From Streptococcus infantis (GTDB lineage: Bacteria; Bacillota; Bacilli; Lactobacillales; Streptococcaceae): a stretch of DNA of 64,000 nt. Position numbers and translations under genes: made by a program. A model generated the notes under the pieces. The model saw nothing but the letters and a program-made list of their open reading frames with translations, searched no databases and was not told the origin of the DNA. The stretch lies in NCBI RefSeq assembly GCF_000960085.1, contig NZ_JYGT01000009.1:144775-208774 (forward strand), given 5' to 3'. Position 1 is the stretch's first letter, and each line of letters starts with the position of its first letter. This document shows positions 39,198-46,846 of this stretch, piece by piece.

Positions 39198-39206
39198 ATT
39201 ATAACA
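39198..39206 (-). promoter_or_regulatory. Extended -10 promoter for a leaderless rlmB mRNA
   Basis: Minus-strand TGTTATAAT ends 6 bases before ATG 39191, which is the predicted +1. It abuts the U-tract of the def terminator. Confidence 0.75.
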
Positions 39207-39230
39207 TAAAACCCCGTCTTGCAACGGGAT
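39207..39230 (-). terminator. Short terminator after def
   Basis: Minus-strand ATCCCGT / ACGGGGT with loop TGCAAG and then TTTAT. The U-tract is short; the loop and arm supply a possible -35 (TTGCAA) for the next gene. Confidence 0.6.
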
Positions 39231-39235
39231 TTTCT

Positions 39236-39847
39236 TTATTCGAGAATGAGTAGGCCTTCTTTGATTTCAAAGGGATCTTTTTCGTTAATTCGATCGTAAA
39301 ACATAATACCATTTAAGTGGTCAATTTCATGTTGGACAACGATTGAGTTGTAGCCTTTTAGCTTGATACGATGTTTTTCGCCATCCTTGTCAAAGTAGTC
39401 AACAGTCACTCGAGCATGACGGATAACATAACCAGGTACAGCTCGATCGACTGATAGACAACCTTCTCCCTCGCCTAGAGTAGCATCTTGGACTGAATGT
39501 GAGACGATTTTAGGATTGTACATTACAGCTTGTAAGTCATAGGCTTCCTGAGGTGTTTCACCATCTTCAGTGATATTTGGAACCAAAACAGCGATGATGC
39601 GTTTTGAGATGTCCAATTGTGGTGCTGCAAGTCCAACTCCTCCACGTAGTCCAAGTTTTTCAGCCATAACTGGATCTTGTGAATGTTTCAAAAATTGCAT
39701 CATTTTCTCACCGAGGATAATATCTTGATCACTCAATGGGAAAGTGACCTCCTCAGCAATAGCACGTAGGGTTGGATTACCCTCGCGGATAATATCTTTC
39801 ATATCGATTAAATGAGAAGCTTTTGTAATACGTTCTATAGCAGACAT
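39236..39847 (-). CDS. def: Peptide deformylase
   Basis: Def removes the N-formyl group from nascent proteins at the ribosome. The 203-residue type II (Gram-positive) enzyme has all three motifs: GVGLAAPQ near residue 70, EGCLSV near residue 128 with the metal Cys, and QHEIDHLNG near residue 173 with two His ligands and catalytic Glu. The type II insertion between motifs is present, explaining its length. A strong ribosome site (GGAAGGAGAG) precedes the ATG. It is monocistronic. Confidence 0.96.
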   Translation of the reverse strand: MSAIERITKASHLIDMKDIIREGNPTLRAIAEEVTFPLSDQDIILGEKMMQFLKHSQDPVMAEKLGLRGGVGLAAPQLDISKRIIAVLVPNITEDGETPQEAYDLQAVMYNPKIVSHSVQDATLGEGEGCLSVDRAVPGYVIRHARVTVDYFDKDGEKHRIKLKGYNSIVVQHEIDHLNGIMFYDRINEKDPFEIKEGLLILE

Positions 39848-40005
39848 GTTCTCTCCTTCCTTCCATTACAATTACATGATAACACAAAACAGATGAGAAA
39901 GAAAGTCACAGAAGCTGTTAAAAAATTATAGAATAAAAGGAAATACCTATTTGTCTGTGGTATAATAAGGTAAGGAGACTTGCATCAAAAAGTAAGGAGA
40001 AAAAG

Positions 40006-41325
40006 ATGGAAAAACGTAGTAGTAGAAATCAAAATGGTCCTATCTTACGGCTTGTCGAGAAATTGATTCGATTTTTTAGAAACTATCGCCAATGGAGTAA
40101 TAAAACCTTTATTATGGTTTTGTTAATCGTAGTTGCTATTTCGATGGCATTGACTTTATTAGCTGAAGGGCTAAAGGGAATTCCTTTAGTAAATAGTAGT
40201 GCAACTACAGTGAGTCAGAGTGCTGATTCTAAGGAGAAGACTACTGTAACAGAACAGGAAACAAGTGCTCGCATCATGGCAAATGGTGATTTGCTCTATC
40301 ATGATATTATTTACATCTCAGCAAAAAAGTCAGATGGAACCTACGATTTTCATGAAAATTTTGAATACGTAAAGCCTTGGCTGAAGCAAGCTGATTTAGT
40401 TCTTGGTGATTTTGAAGGAACCGTAAATAAAGACCACTATCTTGCAGGTTACCCTTTGTTTAATGCACCTGGTGAAGTTATGGATGCTATAAAAGATGCA
40501 GGCTATCAAGTGCTAGACTTGGCTCACAATCATATTTTGGATTCTCAGATTGAGGGAGTGGTTTCAACTGCAGATGCTATTGAAAAGGCAGGAATGACGC
40601 CAGTCGGGGTCTATACTCATGAATCACGAGATAAGGCACTTTTACTTATCAAGGAAGTTAAGGGTATTAAAGTTGCTATTTTAGCTTATTCCTATGGTTT
40701 TAACGGTATTGAACAAAGCATTTCTCAAGAGGATTATAATCGCTATCTTTCAGACTTAGATGAAGATAAAATGAAGACTGAAATTGAGCGAGCTGAGAAA
40801 GAGGCAGATATTACAATTATCATGCCTCAGATGGGAGTTGAGTATCAAATTGAGCCGACTGAGGAGCAAAAGAAACTTTACCATAAAATGATTGATTGGG
40901 GAGCTGATATTATCTTTGGTGGTCACCCTCACGTTGTTGAACCAGCTGAAACGGTTGAAAAAGACGGTGATAAAAAGCTTATCATTTATTCTATGGGGAA
41001 TTTTATCTCAAATCAACGGATTGAAACCATGCAGGATGTTGAAAATGCCAAGTGGACGGAACGTGGAGTCCTCATGGATGTGACCATTAAGAAAAAATCT
41101 GGTAAAACAACTATCGAGACGGCTCAAGCACATCCAAGTTGGGTGAGTCGGACTCCTAAGGGAGGCTATTCTCCAGAAGGCTATCCACTTTATCTATACC
41201 AGACCTATATTTTAGAAGATTTTATAGAGGGTGGGAAATACCGTAGTCAGTTAGACGAGGCTACCAAGGAACGGATTGATACAGCCTACAAGGAAATGAA
41301 TGAGCATGTAGGTTTGAAATGGTAA
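40006..41325 (+). CDS. CapA/PgsA-family membrane-anchored metallophosphatase-like protein
   Basis: This 439-residue protein has a basic N terminus, one membrane anchor (residues ~33-53, KTFIMVLLIVVAISMALTL), a Ser/Thr-rich linker and an extracellular PGA_cap domain. Metal-site motifs are NGDLLYHDII near residue 92, VLGDFEGTVN, DLAHNHILD near residue 178, MPQMGVEY, GGHPHVVEP and YSMGNFIS. The family includes CapA and PgsA from poly-gamma-glutamate capsule loci, but no pgsB/capB or pgsC/capC is here, so polyglutamate synthesis is not implied. It has a TATAAT promoter at 39960-39965 and ribosome site AAGGAG. A wall or surface phosphoesterase is likely. Confidence 0.88.
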   Translation: MEKRSSRNQNGPILRLVEKLIRFFRNYRQWSNKTFIMVLLIVVAISMALTLLAEGLKGIPLVNSSATTVSQSADSKEKTTVTEQETSARIMANGDLLYHDIIYISAKKSDGTYDFHENFEYVKPWLKQADLVLGDFEGTVNKDHYLAGYPLFNAPGEVMDAIKDAGYQVLDLAHNHILDSQIEGVVSTADAIEKAGMTPVGVYTHESRDKALLLIKEVKGIKVAILAYSYGFNGIEQSISQEDYNRYLSDLDEDKMKTEIERAEKEADITIIMPQMGVEYQIEPTEEQKKLYHKMIDWGADIIFGGHPHVVEPAETVEKDGDKKLIIYSMGNFISNQRIETMQDVENAKWTERGVLMDVTIKKKSGKTTIETAQAHPSWVSRTPKGGYSPEGYPLYLYQTYILEDFIEGGKYRSQLDEATKERIDTAYKEMNEHVGLKW

Positions 41326-41348
41326 TAACTAAAAGCAAGAAGGATATT

Positions 41349-42176
41349 ATGAATATTAAAGTCATTGCAACGGATATGGATGGTACTTTGTTAGATCCAA
41401 GAGGTCAACTAGACCTTCCTCGCTTAGAGAAAATTTTGGATAAGCTGGACCACCGTGGCGTTCGGTTTGTCATTGCTACTGGAAATGAAGTTCATCGTAT
41501 GCGTCAATTACTGGAGCATCTGGTAGATAGAGTCGTTCTCGTAGTTGCTAATGGTGCTCGTATATTCGAAAATGATAAATTGCTACAGGCACAAACTTGG
41601 GATGATGTCATGGTTGATAGGGCTTTAGACCATTTTAAAGGTAGGGAATGCCAGGATCAGTTTGTCGTCACTGGTATGAATGGTGGTTTTGTTAAGGAAG
41701 GCACTGTTTTTACAGAACTGGATAAATTTATGACTCCGGAGATGATTGAAAAGCTCTACCAACGCATGCATTTTGTTGATGAATTTGACTCCAGCTTATT
41801 CGGTGGTGTCCTCAAGATGAGTATGGTTGTTGGTGAAGAACGATCAGATGCAGTTTTGCAGGAAATCAATGACTTGTTTGATGGTCATGTTCGTGCTGTT
41901 TCTAGTGGATATGGCTGTATTGATATCTTACAGGATGGGATTCATAAGGCATGGGGCCTAGAAGAATTGCTCAAACGTTGGAACTTAAAACCAGAACAAA
42001 TCATGGCTTTTGGAGACAGTGAAAATGACATCGAAATGTTAGAGTTGGCAGGAATTTCTTACGCAATGGAAAATGCTGAGGAGTCTGTTAAGGAAGTTGC
42101 GACAAAAGTGGCGCCAGCCAACAGTCAAGCAGGTGTTTACCAAGTTTTAGAAAATTGGCTAGAAAAAGGAGAATAA
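41349..42176 (+). CDS. Cof-type HAD phosphatase
   Basis: This 275-residue protein of HAD subfamily IIB has motif I ATDMDGTLLD near residue 7 (both Asp present), motif II Thr in IATGNEVHR, the C2 cap domain (residues ~85-185), a Lys motif in the segment HKAWGLEELLKRW and motif IV FGDSENDIEML near residue 225. Such enzymes act on sugar phosphates or flavin mononucleotide; the substrate is unknown. ATG 41349 is chosen for its AGAAGGA ribosome site; an earlier in-frame ATG at 41319 overlaps the upstream gene without one. The SGNH hydrolase gene follows after 1 base. Confidence 0.9.
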   Translation: MNIKVIATDMDGTLLDPRGQLDLPRLEKILDKLDHRGVRFVIATGNEVHRMRQLLEHLVDRVVLVVANGARIFENDKLLQAQTWDDVMVDRALDHFKGRECQDQFVVTGMNGGFVKEGTVFTELDKFMTPEMIEKLYQRMHFVDEFDSSLFGGVLKMSMVVGEERSDAVLQEINDLFDGHVRAVSSGYGCIDILQDGIHKAWGLEELLKRWNLKPEQIMAFGDSENDIEMLELAGISYAMENAEESVKEVATKVAPANSQAGVYQVLENWLEKGE

Positions 42177-42177
42177 C

Positions 42178-42813
42178 TTGGCAGTACAACTTTTAGAAAA
42201 TTGGCTCTTAAAAGAGCAGGAGAAAATTCAAACCAAGTATCGTGAACTCAATCGTATCTCGGTAATTGAACCCTCTATCATCTTTATTGGTGATTCAATT
42301 ATTGAGTATTATCCTTTACAAGAATTACTAGGAACGTCAAAGACGATTGTGAATCGAGGCATTCGAGGCTATCAGACTGGCCTTTTATTGAAGAATCTTG
42401 ATGCCCACCTCTATGGTGATGCAGTAGATCAAATTGTATTATTGATTGGGACAAATGACATTGGAAAAGATGTTCCAATGATGGAAGCACTAAACAATCT
42501 TGAGAGTGTGATTCAAACCATTTCACGTGACTATCCGCTGTCACAAATAAAGCTTGTTTCCATCTTGCCGGTCAATGAGAGTGAGAATTTCAAACAGACT
42601 GTTTATATTCGTAAGAATGATACAATCAAGGCGTGGAACCAAGCCTACCAAGAACTGGCATCAGCCTATATGCAGGTAGAATATGTATCTGTTTTTGACA
42701 AACTACTTGATCAGGAAGGACAACTCAAATCAGACTATACAACAGATGGTCTTCATCTTAGCGTCTCTGGCTATCAGGCCCTATCAGATGCCTTGAAAAT
42801 AGGTGTTTTCTAG
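42178..42813 (+). CDS. SGNH/GDSL-family hydrolase
   Basis: This 211-residue protein has all four SGNH blocks: IFIGDSII with the nucleophile Ser near residue 41, Gly in NRGIRGYQ, Asn in LIGTNDIG near residue 97 and the Asp/His pair in DGLHLSVSGY near residue 190. It has no signal peptide, so an intracellular esterase, lipase or acetylhydrolase acting on lipids or glycans is likely. Its start is TTG at 42178, with GGAG 6-7 bases upstream and no ATG nearby. It is translationally linked to the Cof phosphatase. Confidence 0.88.
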   Translation: MAVQLLENWLLKEQEKIQTKYRELNRISVIEPSIIFIGDSIIEYYPLQELLGTSKTIVNRGIRGYQTGLLLKNLDAHLYGDAVDQIVLLIGTNDIGKDVPMMEALNNLESVIQTISRDYPLSQIKLVSILPVNESENFKQTVYIRKNDTIKAWNQAYQELASAYMQVEYVSVFDKLLDQEGQLKSDYTTDGLHLSVSGYQALSDALKIGVF

Positions 42814-42876
42814 GTATTTGCTTACATTTTTGCAATTTCCCCTCAGATAAGGTATAATAGTTCTGTTGTCTTTTGG

Positions 42877-43219
42877 GGTCGTTACGGATTCGACAGGCAT
42901 TATGAGGCATATTTTGCAACTCGTGTGGCGACGTTAACGCTCAGTTAAATATAACTGCAAAAAATAACACATCTTACGCTCTAGCTGCCTAAAAACCAGC
43001 AGGCGTGACCCGATTCGGATTGCTCGTGTCTGATGATGGGTCTTATTATTAGCGAGATACGATCAAGCTTTGTCTAGCAGTTTGATAAGAGATTGATAGA
43101 CTCGCAGTTCCTAGGCTTGAGTTATGTGTCGAGGGACTGTTAAAACAATACATAACCTATGGTTGTAGACAAATATGTTGGCAGGTGTTTGGACGTGGGT
43201 TCGACTCCCACCGGCTCCA
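42877..43219 (+). ncRNA. ssrA: Transfer-messenger RNA (tmRNA)
   Basis: The 5' GGGGTCGTTACGGATTCGAC and 3' GGTTCGACTCCCACCGGCTCCA form the tRNA-like part (acceptor GGGGTCG/CGGCTCC, T arm). The resume codon GCA at 42957 begins the tag ORF AKNNTSYALAA, ending with TAA at 42990-42992. Pseudoknot-rich sequence fills the rest. A TATAAT lies at 42855-42860. CCA is not encoded. With SmpB it rescues stalled ribosomes and tags proteins for proteolysis. Confidence 0.98.
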
Positions 43220-43251
43220 TTATTTCTTTTCATTCTTTTGCATTCCTTTCT

Positions 43252-43280
43252 AAAACGTTGTCAAATCAACGTTTTTTATT
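43252..43280 (+). terminator. Intrinsic terminator after tmRNA
   Basis: AAAACGTTG / CAACGTTTT around TCAAAT, then TTATTTT. Confidence 0.88.
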
Positions 43281-43332
43281 TTGTTCTTTCATATTCCTTA
43301 GTATTGTTTTTTAAAAAAGGGAGTCACAAAAG

Positions 43333-43353
43333 GATACAACATTTCGTTGTATC
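43333..43353 (+). other. Perfect hairpin in the tmRNA-Nramp intergenic region
   Basis: GATACAAC and GTTGTATC enclose ATTTC. There is no U-tract, so it is not a clear terminator; its role is unknown. The remaining 43281-43390 bases hold no other gene or signal that I recognise. Confidence 0.4.
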
Positions 43354-43392
43354 TTAAACAGTTAATCAAGTCCAGAATTTTCTAAGATTTTA

Positions 43393-43401
43393 TGTTATAA
43401 T
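43393..43401 (+). promoter_or_regulatory. Extended -10 promoter upstream of the Nramp gene
   Basis: TGTTATAAT ends 6 bases before an ATG at 43408 that opens a 13-codon ORF; predicted +1 is that ATG. Confidence 0.6.
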
Positions 43402-43407
43402 TAAGGT

Positions 43408-43449
43408 ATGTTAAAAAATGGTGAAAACAATCAATTGGTTTTCATTTAG
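43408..43449 (+). CDS. Candidate leaderless 13-codon upstream ORF
   Basis: This ORF encodes MLKNGENNQLVFI followed by TAG. It begins exactly at the predicted transcription start and overlaps an inverted repeat TGAAAAC / GTTTTCA (43422-43444). It ends 87 bases before the Nramp start. If translated, it could act as a leader peptide controlling the transporter or the folding of its leader; it has no recognised amino-acid run of the classical attenuator kind. It may also be a coincidence, and evidence is positional only. Confidence 0.35.
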   Translation: MLKNGENNQLVFI

Positions 43450-43536
43450 TTTTCAATATCTTATGAATTAAGGATTATCTTATTTTTTAATCATAAAAAC
43501 AAATGAAAAGGTAGGTTTAGAAAGAGGTAAAGAGAG

Positions 43537-44871
43537 ATGTCATCTCATAAAAAGGTTTCACTTTCTGAGATAAATCAGTCCATCGAGACTCCCAATAATA
43601 ATCATTTCTGGCAAAATTTAAAGGCCTTTTTAGGTCCAGGTGCTCTTGTAGCTGTTGGTTATATGGATCCAGGAAACTGGATTACCAGTGTTGTCGGTGG
43701 GGCTTCCTATAAGTATAGTCTCTTGTTTGTTATCTTGATTTCATCTCTCATTGCCATGCAACTTCAGCAGATGGCAGGAAAGCTTGGGATTGTAACCCAG
43801 ATGGACCTGGCTCAAGCAACGGCTCATCATTCACCTAAATGGCTTCGTTATAGCTTATGGGTGATTTTGGAATTGGCCCTGATGGCGACAGACCTGGCAG
43901 AAGTACTAGGTTCAGCCATTGCTCTTAATCTTCTCTTTAAGATTCCGATTATGATAGCCATCCTCTTGACAGTTTTGGATGTCTTTCTCTTACTGCTCTT
44001 GATGAAATTTGGCTTTAAGAAAATCGAAGCTATCGTTACAACACTGATTTTAACAATCTTAGCTATCTTTACTTATCTGGTAGCTTTGTCACATCCAAGC
44101 TTCCAAGGAATCACTGAGGGTTATTTACCAAATTCAACCTTATTTGAGAGTCCATTGCCAGGACATGAAAGTCAATTAACATTAGCGCTGGGAATAGTAG
44201 GTGCGACAGTGATGCCCCATAACCTCTATTTGCATTCTTCCTTGTCTCAAACTCGGAAAATCAATCACAAGGACAGAAATGATGTTCGAAAAGCGGTGCG
44301 CTTTATGACTTGGGACTCAAATCTCCAATTATCCTTGGCCTTTGTGGTTAACTCCCTTCTATTGATTTTAGGAGCGGCCCTCTTTTTCGGCCATGCATCC
44401 GAGATTTCTGCCTTCTCTCAAATGTATAATGCCTTGCAGGATTCAACCATTGCAGGAGCCATCGCTAGCTCAACCTTGTCAACTTTATTTGCCTTGGCCC
44501 TATTAGCCATTGGTCAGAATTCGACTATCACTGGTACCTTGACAGGACAAATCGTTATGGAAGGTTTCTTACATTTGCGATTGTCTCAGTGGTTCATTCG
44601 TTTGGCGACTCGTCTCTTTGCCTTGCTGCCTGTTATGATAGTAGCGGTTCTGTTCGGTCATCAAGAAAAAACCTTGGATCAGTTATTGGTCTATTCACAG
44701 GTCTTTCTTTCAATCGCTCTTCCATTTTCAATCTTTCCTCTGATTTATCTAACCTCAAAAAAATCACTGATGGGAGAATTTACCAATGCCAAATGGAATA
44801 CCATTCTTGGCTATATTGTCTCCATTATCTTAACTATTCTCAATATAAAATTGCTATTTGATACCTTCTAA
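43537..44871 (+). CDS. mntH: Nramp-family divalent metal transporter (MntH-like)
   Basis: This 444-residue proton-coupled Mn(II)/Fe(II) importer has about eleven membrane helices. The metal-binding motif of helix 1 appears as GYMDPGNW near residue 41 (Asp-Pro-Gly-Asn) and that of helix 6 as GATVMPHNLYLHSSL near residue 226 (Met-Pro-His), the residues that coordinate Mn in characterised Nramp proteins. The segment GQNSTITGTLTGQIVMEGF matches the family transport signature. GAGGTAAAGAGAG is its ribosome site. A long (~130 base) leader with a possible short ORF precedes it. No MntR site is identified with confidence. Confidence 0.93.
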   Translation: MSSHKKVSLSEINQSIETPNNNHFWQNLKAFLGPGALVAVGYMDPGNWITSVVGGASYKYSLLFVILISSLIAMQLQQMAGKLGIVTQMDLAQATAHHSPKWLRYSLWVILELALMATDLAEVLGSAIALNLLFKIPIMIAILLTVLDVFLLLLLMKFGFKKIEAIVTTLILTILAIFTYLVALSHPSFQGITEGYLPNSTLFESPLPGHESQLTLALGIVGATVMPHNLYLHSSLSQTRKINHKDRNDVRKAVRFMTWDSNLQLSLAFVVNSLLLILGAALFFGHASEISAFSQMYNALQDSTIAGAIASSTLSTLFALALLAIGQNSTITGTLTGQIVMEGFLHLRLSQWFIRLATRLFALLPVMIVAVLFGHQEKTLDQLLVYSQVFLSIALPFSIFPLIYLTSKKSLMGEFTNAKWNTILGYIVSIILTILNIKLLFDTF

Positions 44872-44902
44872 GAAATTCACCCTAGTTTTAGAACTAACAT
44901 AT

Positions 44903-44938
44903 AAAAAGATACCCAAGATTTCTTGGGTATCTTTTTTT
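44903..44938. terminator. Strong terminator after the Nramp gene
   Basis: AAAAAGATACCCAAGA / TCTTGGGTATCTTTTT with a 2-base centre and seven T; the complementary A-run may also terminate tRNA-Ser from the other side. Confidence 0.92.
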
Positions 44939-44948
44939 AGAAAATAAA

Positions 44949-45036
44949 CGGAAGACATGGGATTCGAACCCACGCACGCTTTAACACGCCTACCGCGTTT
45001 CCAACACGGCCTCTTAAGCCTCTTGAGTAATCTTCC
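44949..45036 (-). tRNA. tRNA-Ser (anticodon GGA)
   Basis: This class II tRNA of 88 nt has acceptor GGAAGAT/GTCTTCC with discriminator G, anticodon stem CCGTG/CGCGG around TTGGAAA (anticodon GGA), a long variable arm (GTAGGCGTGTTAAAGCGTGC region) and T arm GTGGGTTCGAATCCCAT. CCA is not encoded. A TTGCAA-17-TAGACT promoter lies just upstream on the minus strand. Confidence 0.97.
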
Positions 45037-45104
45037 ATTGCCTACTCACCTAGTCTACCATAAAGCCTTCTTTCTTGCAAATTTATTTGAAGTTGAGGGG
45101 GTAG

Positions 45105-45134
45105 TGACAGAAAATGATAGAAAATGACAAAAAA
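45105..45134 (+). promoter_or_regulatory. Three 10-bp-phased repeats, probable FruR operator
   Basis: Three consecutive decamers, TGACAGAAAA, TGATAGAAAA and TGACAAAAAA, end 3 bases before the -35 hexamer. Ten-base spacing puts each unit on the same DNA face, suiting cooperative binding by a DeoR-type protein such as the adjacent FruR. Confidence 0.6.
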
Positions 45135-45137
45135 TGC

Positions 45138-45165
45138 TTGACTTTGATTTTTTTTGTGATAGAAT
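45138..45165 (+). promoter_or_regulatory. Promoter of the fructose operon
   Basis: TTGACT, a 16-base spacer and an extended -10 TGATAGAAT (45157-45165). Predicted start is about 45172. Confidence 0.8.
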
Positions 45166-45170
45166 GATTA

Positions 45171-45186
45171 ATGTAATCGTTAACAG
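45171..45186 (+). promoter_or_regulatory. CcpA binding site (cre) at the fructose operon start
   Basis: ATGTAATCGTTAACAG matches the cre consensus WTGNAANCGNWNNCAW at all but the last position and covers the predicted transcription start, so CcpA should block initiation when preferred sugars are present. Confidence 0.75.
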
Positions 45187-45197
45187 GAGGTGAGTAG

Positions 45198-45938
45198 GTG
45201 CTAAAAAGCGAGAGAAAAAAGTTGATTTTAGAAGAATTGAGTAAGCATAAAATCGTTTCTCTAGAGAAATTAGTAGGCTTGCTAGATACTTCAGAATCAA
45301 CAGTTAGACGTGATTTAGATGAATTGGAATCTGAAAATAAACTTCGTCGAGTGCATGGGGGAGCTGAGTTGCCTCACTCCTTACAAGAAGAAGAAACCAT
45401 TCAAGAAAAATCTGTCAAAAACCTTCAAGAGAAAAAGTTGATTGCTCAAAAAGCAGCTTCTCTCATCAAAGAAAAAGATGTTATCTTTGTAGATGCAGGA
45501 AGTACGACAGCCTTTCTCATTAAAGAATTGGAGCGAAAAGACATTACAGTGGTAACCAATTCCATTCACCATGCGGTGCTGTTAGTGGATAAGCAAATCC
45601 CAACGGTGATTATCGGTGGTGGAGTCAAGATGACAACTGATGCCAGTATCGGAGGAGTAGCTCTCAATCAGATTAACCAACTGCACTTTGATCGTGCCTT
45701 TATTGGAATGAATGGTGTAGATGAAGGTTACTTTACAACTCCGGATATGGAAGAAGGAGCGGTTAAGCGTGCTATCTTAGAAAATGCCAAACAAACCTAT
45801 GTTTTGGCGGATTCATCTAAGATTGGTCAGTCTTGTTTCGCTAAAGTTGCCCCTCTAAAACGAGCTATCGTCATTACTAGCAAGGGTCATGAGCTCTTGC
45901 CAGCTATCAAAGAAAAAACGGAGGTAATAGAAGTATGA
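45198..45938 (+). CDS. fruR: Fructose operon repressor, DeoR family
   Basis: This 246-residue regulator has an N-terminal winged helix (KKLILEELSKHKIVSLEKLV with recognition helix SESTVRRDLDELE near residue 31) and a C-terminal ISOCOT-like sugar-phosphate sensor domain (VDAGSTTAFLIKEL, GGGVKMTTDASIGG). In relatives fructose-1-phosphate relieves repression. The start is GTG at 45198 with AGGAGG 7-8 bases upstream; no ATG fits. It overlaps fruK by 4 bases (ATGA). The repeats at 45105-45134 are its most likely operator. Confidence 0.93.
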   Translation: MLKSERKKLILEELSKHKIVSLEKLVGLLDTSESTVRRDLDELESENKLRRVHGGAELPHSLQEEETIQEKSVKNLQEKKLIAQKAASLIKEKDVIFVDAGSTTAFLIKELERKDITVVTNSIHHAVLLVDKQIPTVIIGGGVKMTTDASIGGVALNQINQLHFDRAFIGMNGVDEGYFTTPDMEEGAVKRAILENAKQTYVLADSSKIGQSCFAKVAPLKRAIVITSKGHELLPAIKEKTEVIEV

Positions 45939-46846
45939 TTTATACAGTCACACTCAATCCATCTATTGACTACATTGTCCGTTTGGATAAAGTAGAAGTT
46001 GGTAGTGTTAATCGTATGGATAGTGATGATAAGTTTGCTGGTGGTAAGGGAATCAATGTCAGTCGCGTCTTGAAACGTCTAGATATTCCAAATACAGCGA
46101 CTGGATTTATCGGAGGCTTTACTGGTAAATTTATCACAGATACTTTAGCTGAGGAGCAAATTGAAACGCGATTTGTGCAAGTTGCAGAAGATACGCGTAT
46201 CAACGTTAAAATCAAAGCAGACCAAGAAACCGAAATCAATGGGACTGGTCCTACTGTTGAAGCAGATCAACTGGAGGAGTTGAAAGCTATCCTTTCAAGT
46301 CTAACAGCAGAGGATACAGTTGTATTTGCGGGATCGAGTGCTAAAAACTTAGGCAATGTTATTTATAAGGATTTGATTGCCTTGACCCGTCGGACAGGCG
46401 CACAAGTTGTGTGTGATTTTGAAGGTCAGACCTTGATTGATAGTTTGGATTATCAACCACTTTTGGTCAAACCAAATAATCATGAACTGGGAGCTATCTT
46501 TGGAGTCAAGCTTGAAAGCCTTGATGAAATAGAGAAATACGCTCGAGAACTGCTGGCTAAAGGTGCTCAAAATGTTATCATCTCCATGGCTGGTGATGGT
46601 GCCCTTCTGGTAACATCAGAGGGAGCCTACTTTGCTAAACCAATCAAGGGAACAGTGAAAAACTCAGTGGGAGCTGGTGACTCAATGGTTGCTGGATTTA
46701 CGGGTGAGTTTGTCAAATCAAAAGACGCAGTAGAAGCCTTCAAATGGGGTGTGGCTTGTGGAACAGCAACTACCTTCTCTGATGACTTGGCGACTGCAGC
46801 ATTTATTAAAGAAACTTATGAAAAAGTTGAGGTAGAAAAAAGATGA
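45935..46846 (+). CDS. fruK: 1-phosphofructokinase
   Basis: FruK phosphorylates fructose-1-phosphate, made by the fructose PTS, to fructose-1,6-bisphosphate. The 303-residue PfkB-family kinase has the N-terminal TLNPSIDYIV, the substrate glycine loop GGKGINVSRVL near residue 37 and the C-terminal anion hole and catalytic base motif SVGAGDSMVAGF near residue 248. ATGA overlaps link it to fruR before and fruA after, so the three proteins are made together. Also named fruB in some annotations. Confidence 0.95.
   Translation: MIYTVTLNPSIDYIVRLDKVEVGSVNRMDSDDKFAGGKGINVSRVLKRLDIPNTATGFIGGFTGKFITDTLAEEQIETRFVQVAEDTRINVKIKADQETEINGTGPTVEADQLEELKAILSSLTAEDTVVFAGSSAKNLGNVIYKDLIALTRRTGAQVVCDFEGQTLIDSLDYQPLLVKPNNHELGAIFGVKLESLDEIEKYARELLAKGAQNVIISMAGDGALLVTSEGAYFAKPIKGTVKNSVGAGDSMVAGFTGEFVKSKDAVEAFKWGVACGTATTFSDDLATAAFIKETYEKVEVEKR

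Noticed and set aside
40006..41325. Polyglutamate capsule locus
   Set aside because: Only the CapA/PgsA-like phosphatase is present; the ligase and transport genes are absent.
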